Shown: in pieces, positions 7,713 through 15,966 of the stretch
Position numbering within the stretch: position 1 is the first letter of the stretch
Layout: every line of letters starts with the position of its first letter
NCBI RefSeq assembly: GCF_023653455.1
Contig: NZ_JAKEDR010000016.1
Coordinates: 1 to 30,246, forward strand
DNA length: 30,246 nt
Origin: Paraclostridium ghonii
GTDB taxonomy: Bacteria > Bacillota > Clostridia > Peptostreptococcales > Peptostreptococcaceae
Direction: 5' to 3'
Made by a program: the position numbers and the translations under genes
Notes under the pieces: model-generated
Databases searched by the model: none
Told to the model about the DNA's origin: nothing
Seen by the model: only the letters and a program-made list of their open reading frames with translations

Positions 7713-7744
7713 ACCTATATCCCCCTTAAAATATAATATTTATT

Positions 7745-7891
7745 TTACATAAATAGCATGACTCCACACCCTATAAGGACAATAGCTAATAGTATCATCC
7801 ATATCCCGTTTGGAAGTATTAATGCTAAAATTACAGTAATACCAGTTGCTAAGCATAAAACTCCAAGTAAATCCCTGTATTGATTTCTCAA
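7745..7891 (-). CDS. 48-residue two-helix membrane microprotein
   Basis: Begins TTG at 7891 after a strong GGAGGG (7898-7903, six-base spacing). It encodes a short polar start (MRNQYRDLL) and two hydrophobic helices: LGVLCLATGITVILALIL, then a PNG turn, then IWMILLAIVLIGCGVMLFM. The ATG TAA end leaves about 32 bases to the spoVM start, so the two are likely co-transcribed. I do not recognise a named family. Placement between thiN and spoVM suggests a possible sporulation or envelope role, by context only. Supporting it as a gene are the ribosome site, the clean two-helix pattern and the tight fit with spoVM; codon evidence is limited by length. Confidence 0.65.
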   Translation of the reverse strand: MRNQYRDLLGVLCLATGITVILALILPNGIWMILLAIVLIGCGVMLFM

Positions 7892-8000
7892 ACTATTCCC
7901 TCCTATAAATAACTTCCTACAATATAATATTCATATTAACTTTTCTTTAATACAAATTAGATAAAATAGACCAAGCTATATGCTATATTGTTTAAAAAGC

Positions 8001-8029
8001 AAAAAACCAGCATAGTTTAACTATACTGG
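8001..8029 (-). terminator. Terminator overlapping the thiN stop codon
   Basis: Minus-strand CCAGTATAG (8021-8029) pairs with CTATGCTGG (8007-8015), including one G-U pair, around loop TTAAA. Six T follow (8001-8006). The 5' arm contains the last two codons and the TAG stop of thiN. Confidence 0.8.
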
Positions 8030-8671
8030 CACTTTATTTTTTACTATCAACAGAGTTCCTTTATTGACAGTTATTCTACATTTTTTATTTTCCATTACAT
8101 TTGATATTCCTATAGGGTCTCCATATTTTATAGTAGCATCCTTAAGTGGATATTCAAGTTTTTCAAGTGTGATGCCTACAGCATCTCCATTTACTGGCAA
8201 AATAGATAATGTATCTCCTTTTTCGCCACATATATCTATAAATTCACTTTCTATCATATATAAATCTTCTTTATCGTTTTTAATTACAGGATTTATTCCT
8301 AATTTTTTTATATAATACATAAGATTTATATTAGCGACAGTATGGTCTATACGCCCGCCTAATGCCCCTAAAAGCTCTATCTGTAAAACCCCTAGAGATT
8401 TCGCTAAATGTATACATAGTTGAGCATCTGTTTCATTTTTTCTTTCAGGGAACTTTTTAAAATTCACACCTTTTTCTTTAAAGTAATCTTTAGCCTTTAA
8501 TTGTAGTGAATCCAAATCTCCCAGTATATAATTTGGAACGATATTTAATTTATATAAATAATTAGCTCCTCCATCTGCACAAATTATATAGTCGTACTTT
8601 TCGTTACCAATTACTTCTTTTAGAAAATTAATGTCTTCTATTTTCCCATTTAATAAAATACACGCTTTCAT
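8021..8671 (-). CDS. thiN: Thiamine pyrophosphokinase
   Basis: Converts thiamine and ATP to thiamine diphosphate and AMP. 216 residues with family motifs CADGGANYL, GDLDS, NETDAQLCIH and GALGGRIDHTVANI. AGAGGA precedes the ATG, nine bases after the rpe stop, placing it in rsgA-rpe-thiN as in B. subtilis. The stop codon is inside the terminator stem. There is no TPP riboswitch upstream; the gap to rpe is too short. The end product is the cofactor of transketolase, which links metabolically to the neighbouring pentose-phosphate gene rpe. Confidence 0.95.
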   Translation of the reverse strand: MKACILLNGKIEDINFLKEVIGNEKYDYIICADGGANYLYKLNIVPNYILGDLDSLQLKAKDYFKEKGVNFKKFPERKNETDAQLCIHLAKSLGVLQIELLGALGGRIDHTVANINLMYYIKKLGINPVIKNDKEDLYMIESEFIDICGEKGDTLSILPVNGDAVGITLEKLEYPLKDATIKYGDPIGISNVMENKKCRITVNKGTLLIVKNKVPV

Positions 8672-8680
8672 AATATCCTC

Positions 8681-9337
8681 TTACTTAGATGCATTTAGTC
8701 TAAATTCTTTAACAGTAGCTTCAATATCGTTACTATTAAATATCGCTGATCCTGCTACTATAACATTAGCTCCAGCTTTTACAACTTCATTTACATTCGA
8801 AGGCTTTATACCTCCATCAACTTGTATATCTACATTTAATCCCTTTTCATCTATTAATGCTTTTAACTCTTTTATTTTATCTATCATTGTTCCTATAAAT
8901 GATTGCCCTCCAAATCCTGGATTTACAGTCATTATAAGCACCATATCTACATCATTTAAAATGTATTTTATATTTTCTATAGGTGTTGCTGGATTTAATG
9001 CAACCCCTGCTTTAACATTGAATGATTTAATATTTTGTATAGTTCTATGTAAATGAGTACATGTTTCTTCATGAACAACTATCATATCACATCCAGCATC
9101 TACAAAATCCTTTATGTAATTATCCGGATTTTCTATCATCAAATGTGCATCAAATACCATATTTACATCTTTTCTTAAGGATTTAACAATAGCTGGTCCT
9201 AAAGTTATGTTTGGAACAAAATGTCCATCCATAACATCTATATGTAAATATTCACATCCAGCTCTTTCAACCTTTTTAACATCCTCTAATAACCTTGCAA
9301 AATCTGCCGATAAAATCGATGGTGCCATCTTTATCAT
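8681..9337 (-). CDS. rpe: Ribulose-phosphate 3-epimerase
   Basis: Interconverts D-ribulose 5-phosphate and D-xylulose 5-phosphate in the pentose phosphate pathway. 218-residue TIM barrel with APSILSADFARL at the start, the metal-binding HIDVMDGHFVPN, DAHLMIENP, MTVNPGFGGQSF and QVDGGIKPSN, and a phosphate-binding GSAIF near the end. GGAGG is provided by the last codons of rsgA, and the ATG starts two bases after the rsgA stop, so translation is probably coupled. Confidence 0.97.
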   Translation of the reverse strand: MIKMAPSILSADFARLLEDVKKVERAGCEYLHIDVMDGHFVPNITLGPAIVKSLRKDVNMVFDAHLMIENPDNYIKDFVDAGCDMIVVHEETCTHLHRTIQNIKSFNVKAGVALNPATPIENIKYILNDVDMVLIMTVNPGFGGQSFIGTMIDKIKELKALIDEKGLNVDIQVDGGIKPSNVNEVVKAGANVIVAGSAIFNSNDIEATVKEFRLNASK

Positions 9338-9339
9338 AA

Positions 9340-10224
9340 TTAATACCTCCTCTTTGTTTGTCGCTTTTCTTTTAGCAATTGTAGGTAGCTTTCATATCTC
9401 TCTTTCGATATTTTATTTTCATTTACTCCTTCTTTAACTCCACATATTGGTTCATTTTCATGCATACATCTTCCTCCAAATTTGCATCCATCTGAAAACT
9501 CATCAAATTCTATGAAATAATCTTTTAGTTCATCTTCTTCAATATCATCTAACGTTAATGAACTAAAACCTGGAGTGTCTGCTACCATACCTCCACACTC
9601 TAACTTTAAAAGTTCTGCATGTCTTGTTGTGTGCTTACCTCTTTTTATTTTATCACTAACTTCCCCTGTTTGCAGTTGAAATTTACTATCTATATTATTT
9701 AATAAAGTTGATTTCCCTACTCCAGAAGGTCCTGCAAATACAACTATATTATCTTTTAGCTCTTCTTTTACCTTATCTATATTTATTTTATCTTTATTGC
9801 TAACCGGTATTACTTTATATCCACTTATTTCATAGATTCTTTTTAAATTTTCTAATTCTTCATCCGTTGCTAAATCTGACTTTGTAAGTACTATAACTAT
9901 TTCTAATCCTTCTCTTTCAGCTAATACAATAAATCTATCTAATAAAGATAAGTTTGGATTTGGATCTTTTACAGCAAATACTATTATCGATTTATTTACA
10001 TTTGATATTGGAGGTCTTACTAATTCTGTTTCTCTATCTTTTATTTCCTCCAGCACGCCCTTTTTATTTTCCTCATCAACTACAGTTATTTTTACATTAT
10101 CACCTACTAACGGAGTGACCTTGTCTTTTCTAAATATCCCTCTAGCTCTACATTCATAGACTCCTTGCTTAGTATCTATATAATAAAACCCTCCAATACC
10201 CTTTGTAATAATTCCTTCTATCAT
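9340..10224 (-). CDS. rsgA: Ribosome small-subunit GTPase RsgA
   Basis: Circularly permuted GTPase that helps late 30S maturation. The 294 residues show an OB domain (1-65), then G motifs in permuted order: G4 TKSD (114-117), G1 GPSGVGKS (165-172), G3 DTPG (216-219). A C-terminal zinc site has Cys247, Cys253, His255 and Cys261. In Bacillus and staphylococci RsgA/CpgA is a substrate of PrkC and binds (p)ppGpp; prkC is the gene directly upstream. GAGGAGG precedes the ATG. The terminator behind prkC separates the two, so rsgA may use read-through or the weak promoter candidate at 10270-10297. Confidence 0.96.
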   Translation of the reverse strand: MIEGIITKGIGGFYYIDTKQGVYECRARGIFRKDKVTPLVGDNVKITVVDEENKKGVLEEIKDRETELVRPPISNVNKSIIVFAVKDPNPNLSLLDRFIVLAEREGLEIVIVLTKSDLATDEELENLKRIYEISGYKVIPVSNKDKINIDKVKEELKDNIVVFAGPSGVGKSTLLNNIDSKFQLQTGEVSDKIKRGKHTTRHAELLKLECGGMVADTPGFSSLTLDDIEEDELKDYFIEFDEFSDGCKFGGRCMHENEPICGVKEGVNENKISKERYESYLQLLKEKRQTKRRY

Positions 10225-10269
10225 CTAAATCCTCCTCTTAATTTTTACTTAAATTACTAATTAATATTA

Positions 10270-10297
10270 TCTATATTAATTTACATAAATATTACAA
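10270..10297 (-). promoter_or_regulatory. Weak promoter candidate for rsgA-rpe-thiN
   Basis: Minus-strand TTGTAA (10292-10297) overlapping the prkC terminator tail, a 16-base spacer, and TATAGA (10270-10275). The match is modest and the region is very AT-rich, so chance similarity is likely enough to keep confidence low. Confidence 0.3.
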
Positions 10298-10331
10298 AAA
10301 AGTCCAATAATTATTAATCATTGGACTTTTT
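10295..10331 (-). terminator. Terminator behind prkC
   Basis: AAAAAGTCCAAT (plus strand, from 10297) and ATTGGACTTTTT (10320-10331) form a 12-bp hairpin flanked by T runs in both directions. It sits between the prkC stop and the rsgA start. Confidence 0.85.
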
Positions 10332-10361
10332 ATAATTACTTTGTTTTTCTTATGTTATATT

Positions 10362-12065
10362 TTAACCTTCATTAGGAGCTTCATTCCCTTGATTCCCTTG
10401 TCCTGATCCACCTGTTCCTTGATCTCCAGATCCTTGATCTCCCGTTTCTGGTTCTGTTGGCGGTTCTGTTGGCGGTTCTGGTTTCGGCTCTGGTTTTGGT
10501 TCTGGCTCTGGTTCTGGCTTTGGTTCTTCAGGCTTTGGTTGAGGTCCTTTACTAACCTCTAAATCTATTTTATCTCCCGGTTTTATATTTCCAGAGTTTG
10601 GAGATTGAGATATAACCACATCTTTAGGTTCGTTACTATCTACATATTTCACGTTTCCTAATTGTAGTTTATTCTCTTTTAAAATATTTTCAGCTTCACC
10701 TAATGTTTTACCTACAACATTTGGTATAGAGGCTTGATTTTGACCTTTACTTATAGTTACAGTAATAGTGTCTCCTTTATTAACTTTAGCTCCAGCATTT
10801 GGTGTTTGAGATATTACATGATCTTTTTCAACAGTATCACTATATTCTTCTATACTAACCCTTATGTTTAATCCCTGTTCATCTGCTTTCTTTTGTGCTT
10901 CACCTAGTTCCATATTTATTAAATTTGGGGCAGTCCCCTCTGCAGTAGCTTTATTTCTAAACCCTAAAGCAATTTTACCTATTACAATTATTTGAGTTAT
11001 AAGTATTAACACCAGCACTACAGCTGCTATTTTCCATCGTTTTTTACTTTTAGGATTATCTCCTTTTTTATTCTTTTTTCTTGAAGATTTTTTTGGTGGT
11101 ATTATATTTTCTGCATCTTCTTCTAATTCTTCTTCGTATATATTTTTAGGATTAGTATCTGCTAATTTTAGAGCCTTGCTTAATTCAGCTTCATCTATTT
11201 TTTGAGTAGCGTAGTTATCATATTCTTTTATAAAGTCTAAATCTATATTTTTTTCTATATACTCAATATCTTCTATTAGCTCATCTGCACCTTGATATCT
11301 ATCTGCACTAGATTTTGAAGTTAATTTCTTTATTATATTTCTAACACTTTGAGGTATAGATACTTTTTCTTCCTGTGTAAATTCGATTTCTTCATTTATG
11401 TGTTGAAGCGCTATAGATATAGGACTTTCTCCTGTAAATGGAACCCTTCCTATTATCATTTCATATAAAACTATTCCTAATGAATATAAGTCAGTTGTAT
11501 TTGAAACAAATTTGCCTTTAGCTTGTTCTGGCGAAAAATAATGCACAGAACCAATTACGCTTCCTGTACTTGTTATAGTCGAACTAGATACAGCTTTAGC
11601 TATACCAAAATCAGCAACTTTAACAAGCCTACCTTCATTAGATATAAGTATATTGTGAGGTTTTATATCTCTATGTATAATACCTTTTCTATGTGCAGCT
11701 CCTAATGCTCTGGCTATTTGTTTAGTTATATCTAATGCAGTGTATTCATCTAAAGTTCCTTCATTTTTTATTATATCTTTTAGATTCTGTCCTTCTATAA
11801 GCTCCATAACTATATAATGTACTTTTCCATCTTCTCCTACATCATATACATTTACAATATTAGGATGAGAAAGACTAGCCACGGCTTCAGCTTCTCTTTT
11901 AAATTTAGTTAAGAATTCTTCATCATCTACAAATTCAGGTCTTAATACTTTTATAGCTACAGTTCTATTTAAAAGTTTATCTCTAGCCTCATATACAAAA
12001 GCCATTCCTCCGTCGCCTATTTTTTTAATAATCTCATATCTATTTCCTAAAACTGTTTCTCCCAC
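10362..12065 (-). CDS. prkC: Membrane Ser/Thr protein kinase PrkC with PASTA domains
   Basis: 567 residues. The cytosolic Hanks-type kinase domain has GDGGMAFVY (17-25), Lys39, HRDIKPHN (131-138) and DFG (152-154). A juxtamembrane stretch and one membrane helix (about 344-368) follow. Outside the cell are two PASTA domains (379-444, 445-507) that in this family sense muropeptides or lipid II, then a 60-residue low-complexity tail: Pro/Glu/Lys-rich, then Gly/Gln/Asn-rich. B. subtilis PrkC has three PASTA repeats, so two plus a tail is a distinct ectodomain. GTG start with a GGTGAT ribosome site. It is 12 bases after the cognate phosphatase prpC, the usual pairing. Likely roles are cell-wall homeostasis and spore germination signalling; these are inferred. 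Confidence 0.95.
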   Translation of the reverse strand: MGETVLGNRYEIIKKIGDGGMAFVYEARDKLLNRTVAIKVLRPEFVDDEEFLTKFKREAEAVASLSHPNIVNVYDVGEDGKVHYIVMELIEGQNLKDIIKNEGTLDEYTALDITKQIARALGAAHRKGIIHRDIKPHNILISNEGRLVKVADFGIAKAVSSSTITSTGSVIGSVHYFSPEQAKGKFVSNTTDLYSLGIVLYEMIIGRVPFTGESPISIALQHINEEIEFTQEEKVSIPQSVRNIIKKLTSKSSADRYQGADELIEDIEYIEKNIDLDFIKEYDNYATQKIDEAELSKALKLADTNPKNIYEEELEEDAENIIPPKKSSRKKNKKGDNPKSKKRWKIAAVVLVLILITQIIVIGKIALGFRNKATAEGTAPNLINMELGEAQKKADEQGLNIRVSIEEYSDTVEKDHVISQTPNAGAKVNKGDTITVTISKGQNQASIPNVVGKTLGEAENILKENKLQLGNVKYVDSNEPKDVVISQSPNSGNIKPGDKIDLEVSKGPQPKPEEPKPEPEPEPKPEPKPEPPTEPPTEPETGDQGSGDQGTGGSGQGNQGNEAPNEG

Positions 12066-12077
12066 TATATCACCATC

Positions 12078-12827
12078 CTAATTATAATTAATCAATATAA
12101 CTGATACATTATCTTTTCCTGATACTTCATTAGCCTTATTTATTAAGTTCTCAGTTATAATTTCTATATCATTATATTTAGATATAATTTCATTTATTTC
12201 ACTTTTATCTACGAACCCTGTTAATCCATCAGTAGCTAATAAAACTTTATCGTATTTATCAATATCTTTTTTATAAATATCAACTATTATAATTTGTTCT
12301 GTGCCTAATGCTCGTGTTATAACATTTCTATTTGGGTGCGTTTTTGCTTCTTCTTCAGTTATAGCGTGTTTCTCTATAAGTTCCTCAACTAAGGAATGAT
12401 CTCTTGTAATTTTTTCAAACTTCCCATCGTGTAGTATATAGCATCTACTATCTCCTACATTTGCAATATATACTTTATCTTTGTGTATTATTACAGTTGT
12501 TAATGTAGTTCCCATTCCAGTACATACTTCATCATCTTTAGATTTTTTATATATTATAGAGTTTACGTTATTGTAAGCTTGTTTTATTATATCATCTATA
12601 TAATTTATTTTTACAACTTCATTTTGAACCAAGTTATTCTTTAAAAATTTAACTATATTCTCTACTGCTAATTCACTTGCAACTTCACCTTTATTATGAC
12701 CGCCCATACCATCAGCTATAGCAAATATTCCAATATCTCCTGAATTTGTAGGTATAATTTCGCCTTTGCAGTAGTCTTCATTATTCTTTCTGACTTTTCC
12801 AATATGGGAAACGCAACTATACTTCAT
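12078..12827 (-). CDS. prpC: PP2C-type Ser/Thr phosphatase PrpC/Stp
   Basis: 249-residue PPM-family metal-dependent phosphatase that reverses PrkC phosphorylation. Metal-binding motifs are visible: NNEDYC, ADGMGGHNKGEVAS, VGDSRCY, LATDGLTGFV and GKDNVSVILI. No membrane segment is seen. GGGGGA precedes the ATG. Located between rlmN and prkC with gaps of 17 and 12 bases, so all three are probably one transcript. Confidence 0.96.
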   Translation of the reverse strand: MKYSCVSHIGKVRKNNEDYCKGEIIPTNSGDIGIFAIADGMGGHNKGEVASELAVENIVKFLKNNLVQNEVVKINYIDDIIKQAYNNVNSIIYKKSKDDEVCTGMGTTLTTVIIHKDKVYIANVGDSRCYILHDGKFEKITRDHSLVEELIEKHAITEEEAKTHPNRNVITRALGTEQIIIVDIYKKDIDKYDKVLLATDGLTGFVDKSEINEIISKYNDIEIITENLINKANEVSGKDNVSVILINYN

Positions 12828-12844
12828 AATTTTCCCCCTTTTAA

Positions 12845-13873
12845 TTATTTATGTTTTCTTCTCAATTGCCCACAAGCTCCATTTATATCTGCTCCCATTT
12901 CTCTTCTTACAGTAGCAGGTATATTCTCTTTATTTAACATATCTCTAAATTTATATACATATGTTTTATCTGGTTTTTCATAATCTCGTTCCTCAACTTT
13001 ATTTATAGGAATTAAATTAACATGACATAACATCCCTTTTAAAATTTTAGATAATTGCTTAGCATCCTCGATAGAATCATTTACACCTTTTATTAATGAA
13101 TACTCAAATGTAACCCTTCTGTTAGTGCTTTTTATATAATACTTACATGCATCTATAACTTCCTTTATACTGTAAGCATTTGCTATTGGCATTATTTCTT
13201 TTCTTGATTCATCAAAAGGAGAATGTAGTGATAATGCTAAATTTATAGGAATCTTAAAATCTGCTAATTCATACATTTTAGGAACTACTCCACACGTTGA
13301 TAATGTAATATGTCTATATCCAATGTTAAGTCCATTTTTTTCATTTACTAAACTTAAAAACTTCTTAGTATTATCAAAATTATCAAGAGGCTCACCACTA
13401 CCCATCAATACAATATTTGACACTCTTTTGCCTATGTCCTCTTGAATTTTTATTATTTGATCTAATATTTCCCATGGCTCTAAGTTCCTTATCAAACCAT
13501 CTATAGTTGATGCACAAAATCTACATCCCATCCTACACCCCACTTGATTTGATATACACACTGTTACACCATGTTCATATTCCATCATTACACTTTCTAT
13601 TATATTCCCATCATTAAGTAAAAATAAATACTTTCTAGTTCCATCAATTTTAGATTCTAGTTTTAACTCAACATCTAAATTTCCTATATATGAAACTTTA
13701 TCTAAGTTTTCCCTAATAGATTTTGGTATATTATTCATATCATCAAAAGTCTTTGCACCTTTATAGATCCAGTTAAATATTTGAGTTCCTCTAAAAGCTT
13801 TTTCGCCAATGCTTTTTAAAAATTCTTTTAGTTCTTCTTCGGTTAAATTTTTTAAACATATTTTATCGTTCAT
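12845..13873 (-). CDS. rlmN: Dual-specificity RNA methyltransferase RlmN
   Basis: Radical SAM enzyme that makes 2-methyladenosine at 23S A2503 and tRNA A37. The [4Fe-4S] motif is Cys113, Cys117, Cys120 (CRMGCRFC), and the second catalytic Cys is near 334 in GACGQL. GSGEPLDN (SAM-binding) and LSLHSPFDE are also present. 342 residues, normal length. It starts eight bases after rsmB, with AAGGTAGG overlapping the rsmB stop. Confidence 0.97.
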   Translation of the reverse strand: MNDKICLKNLTEEELKEFLKSIGEKAFRGTQIFNWIYKGAKTFDDMNNIPKSIRENLDKVSYIGNLDVELKLESKIDGTRKYLFLLNDGNIIESVMMEYEHGVTVCISNQVGCRMGCRFCASTIDGLIRNLEPWEILDQIIKIQEDIGKRVSNIVLMGSGEPLDNFDNTKKFLSLVNEKNGLNIGYRHITLSTCGVVPKMYELADFKIPINLALSLHSPFDESRKEIMPIANAYSIKEVIDACKYYIKSTNRRVTFEYSLIKGVNDSIEDAKQLSKILKGMLCHVNLIPINKVEERDYEKPDKTYVYKFRDMLNKENIPATVRREMGADINGACGQLRRKHK

Positions 13874-13881
13874 AATTTTTC

Positions 13882-15207
13882 CTACCTTACTCTCTTAAGT
13901 TTTGATATGAAAAATCCATCCATTCCATGTATATTTGGATAGATTTTTATATATCCTTTATCCTGGTTGTCTAAATCAATTTTAACTTCATCAATAGGTA
14001 CTAATTCAAAGTTTTCATTATTTTTTAAGAATTCATTAACTATATCTATATTTTCTTCATCATGTATAGTACATGTACTATATATTAAGCAACCTCCAAC
14101 TTTAACATACTTGGAAGCGTTACTTAAGATTTCACTTTGTATACTCGGTAATTCTTTAAGTTCTTCTTCTTTTTTAAATTTGATTTCTGGCTTTCTTTTT
14201 ATTATTCCCATTCCAGAACAAGGAACATCCGATACTACATAATCAAATTTATCTATACTATTTTCATCTATTTTTAGAGCATCAAAATTTTCTACTTCAA
14301 TATTTTTTAAGCCTAATCTTTTAACTGTATTATTTATAAGCTTTAATTTATGTTGAAATACATCTCTAGCTATAACTTGTCCACTATTGTTCATTAAAGT
14401 TGCTAAATGCGTAGTCTTCCCCCCTGGAGCACTACACATATCTAAAACTAAACTACCCTCTTTAGGGTTAGTAACCTTACCTACAAGCATAGAACTTATA
14501 TCTTGAACGGTAAAAAAGCCTTCTTTAAATAGTTTATTATTCTCTATATTTTTAAGATTTTTAACCATTATAGCTTCATCTATTCCATTAACTTTACTAC
14601 CTATAACTCCTTGAGACTTTAATTTTTCAATTAACTCATCTCTACTTATTTTCACTGTATTCGTTCTTATATATAAATTAGGTTTCTCAGAATTAGATTC
14701 TAATAAATCCCTAGTAAAATCTTCTCCAAATACTTTTATCCATTTTTGGATTATCCATGGATTATATGAGTACTTTATAGATAAAAAATCCTCAATATTA
14801 GCTTTATCTATATCCATTATAGTTTCTTTATTTCTAAGTACATTTCTAAGTATTGCATTAACAAATCCCGATGATTTCTTATCGTATTTTTTAATAAGCG
14901 AAACACTTTCATTTACTGCTGCATGCTCTTTTATACTATCTAAAAATAGTATTTGATAAATACCTAACCATAATGATATTTTAACATAAGTTGACATTTT
15001 TTTGGATTTTATCTTAGATAATTTATCTATTATGTAGTTTAAATAATATTTATTTTCTATAATTCCATAAATAAGTTCTGTAGCAAGACCTTTTTCTTGA
15101 TCACTTATGTTTATGTTTTTAAAGTTTTTGTTTATAGACATATTTGAATAATTTTTATTTCTCTCTATATCGTATAGTGTTTTAAATGCTAATTCTCTTG
15201 CGTTCAT
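13882..15207 (-). CDS. rsmB: 16S rRNA (cytosine-967 C5) methyltransferase RsmB
   Basis: 441 residues: an N-terminal NusB-like RNA-binding domain (about 1-140, starting MNARELAFKTLYDIERN) and a C-terminal Rossmann methyltransferase with MCSAPGGKTTHLA, the SDVPCSGMGI motif and STCTIHDEEN carrying the catalytic Cys pair. ATG follows ATGGAGG. The terminator behind the YugP gene ends about 24 bases upstream of this ATG and no clear promoter fits in that space, so expression may depend on read-through or a promoter inside the upstream gene. Confidence 0.96.
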   Translation of the reverse strand: MNARELAFKTLYDIERNKNYSNMSINKNFKNINISDQEKGLATELIYGIIENKYYLNYIIDKLSKIKSKKMSTYVKISLWLGIYQILFLDSIKEHAAVNESVSLIKKYDKKSSGFVNAILRNVLRNKETIMDIDKANIEDFLSIKYSYNPWIIQKWIKVFGEDFTRDLLESNSEKPNLYIRTNTVKISRDELIEKLKSQGVIGSKVNGIDEAIMVKNLKNIENNKLFKEGFFTVQDISSMLVGKVTNPKEGSLVLDMCSAPGGKTTHLATLMNNSGQVIARDVFQHKLKLINNTVKRLGLKNIEVENFDALKIDENSIDKFDYVVSDVPCSGMGIIKRKPEIKFKKEEELKELPSIQSEILSNASKYVKVGGCLIYSTCTIHDEENIDIVNEFLKNNENFELVPIDEVKIDLDNQDKGYIKIYPNIHGMDGFFISKLKRVR

Positions 15208-15230
15208 TAAATACCTCCATATTTAAACAG

Positions 15231-15254
15231 AAAAAGTCCTAGAAACCCTAGGAC
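15231..15254 (-). terminator. Terminator behind the YugP-type peptidase
   Basis: GTCCTAG (15248-15254 read on the minus strand) and CTAGGAC (15236-15242) form a 7-bp GC-containing stem with a 5-base loop, followed by five T (15231-15235). Confidence 0.75.
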
Positions 15255-15262
15255 AATCTCTA

Positions 15263-15964
15263 TTAATCATTACGTCTTTGTGATATTGCAATTAATCTTA
15301 ATAATTGTAGTACTGATACTAATGCTGCTGCTACGTATGTTAATGCTGCTGCTGTTAACACCTGTCTACCTTGTTTTATTTCTTTACCTTCTAATATAGC
15401 TTCATTTCCAATTTGAACCATAGCTCTACTTGATGCATTAAATTCAACTGGCAATGTAATTATTTGGAATAATACAGTCGCTGAAAATAATAATATACCT
15501 ATTCTTAATAAAGGTCCTGCCATAAACAGTCCTATAAATATTAAAAACCAAGACATATTAGATGCAAAATTAACTACAGGAACTAAACTACTTCTTATTT
15601 GAAGAGGTGCATACCCTTTAGCGTGTTGAATTGCATGCCCACACTCATGTGCAGCTACCGAAACAGAAGTAATAGATTTACCATAATAAACATCTTGTGA
15701 TAATCTTACTACATTACCTCTTGGATCATAATGGTCACTAAGTTTTCCTCTAGACATTTCAATTCTAACATTGTAAAGCCCATTTGCGTCTAATATTTTT
15801 CTAGCTGTTTGTTCTCCTGTATATCCACATCTACCTTGAACTTTAAAATATCTACTTGTTGTACTGCTTACTTTAAACTGTGCATACATAGTAAATAGTA
15901 TACCTGGTATTAAAATAAATAATGTTGGGTCAAAATAATATCCATAACCATAATACGGCATCAT
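15263..15964 (-). CDS. yugP: Membrane zinc metallopeptidase, YugP/DUF2268-like family
   Basis: About 233 residues. An N-terminal hydrophobic helix follows a Tyr/Gly-rich start (MMPYYGYGYYFD). The HExxH zinc motif is in HECGHAIQHAKGY, near residue 110, and further hydrophobic segments follow (WFLIFIGLFMAGPLL, ILLFSATVLFQII and one near the C-terminus). The peptidase label is by motif; the substrate is unknown. I chose ATG at 15964: GGAGAG encoded in the last codons of the DUF116 gene is eight bases away. An in-frame GTG at 15973 overlaps the previous stop but lies too near this ribosome site. This gene and the DUF116 gene are inserted between fmt and rsmB, which are adjacent in B. subtilis. 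Confidence 0.9.
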   Translation of the reverse strand: MMPYYGYGYYFDPTLFILIPGILFTMYAQFKVSSTTSRYFKVQGRCGYTGEQTARKILDANGLYNVRIEMSRGKLSDHYDPRGNVVRLSQDVYYGKSITSVSVAAHECGHAIQHAKGYAPLQIRSSLVPVVNFASNMSWFLIFIGLFMAGPLLRIGILLFSATVLFQIITLPVEFNASSRAMVQIGNEAILEGKEIKQGRQVLTAAALTYVAAALVSVLQLLRLIAISQRRND

Positions 15965-15966
15965 AA

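Noticed and set aside
7892..8000. Sigma-E promoter for the microprotein-spoVM pair
   Set aside because: A GAATATT-like -35 is present, but no CATA-type -10 lies at the right distance.
8672..8680. TPP riboswitch for thiN
   Set aside because: Only nine bases separate rpe and thiN; no riboswitch motif was seen.
10380..10545. DNA tandem repeat or CRISPR-like array in prkC
   Set aside because: The repetition encodes the Pro/Glu tail in frame and has no unique spacers.
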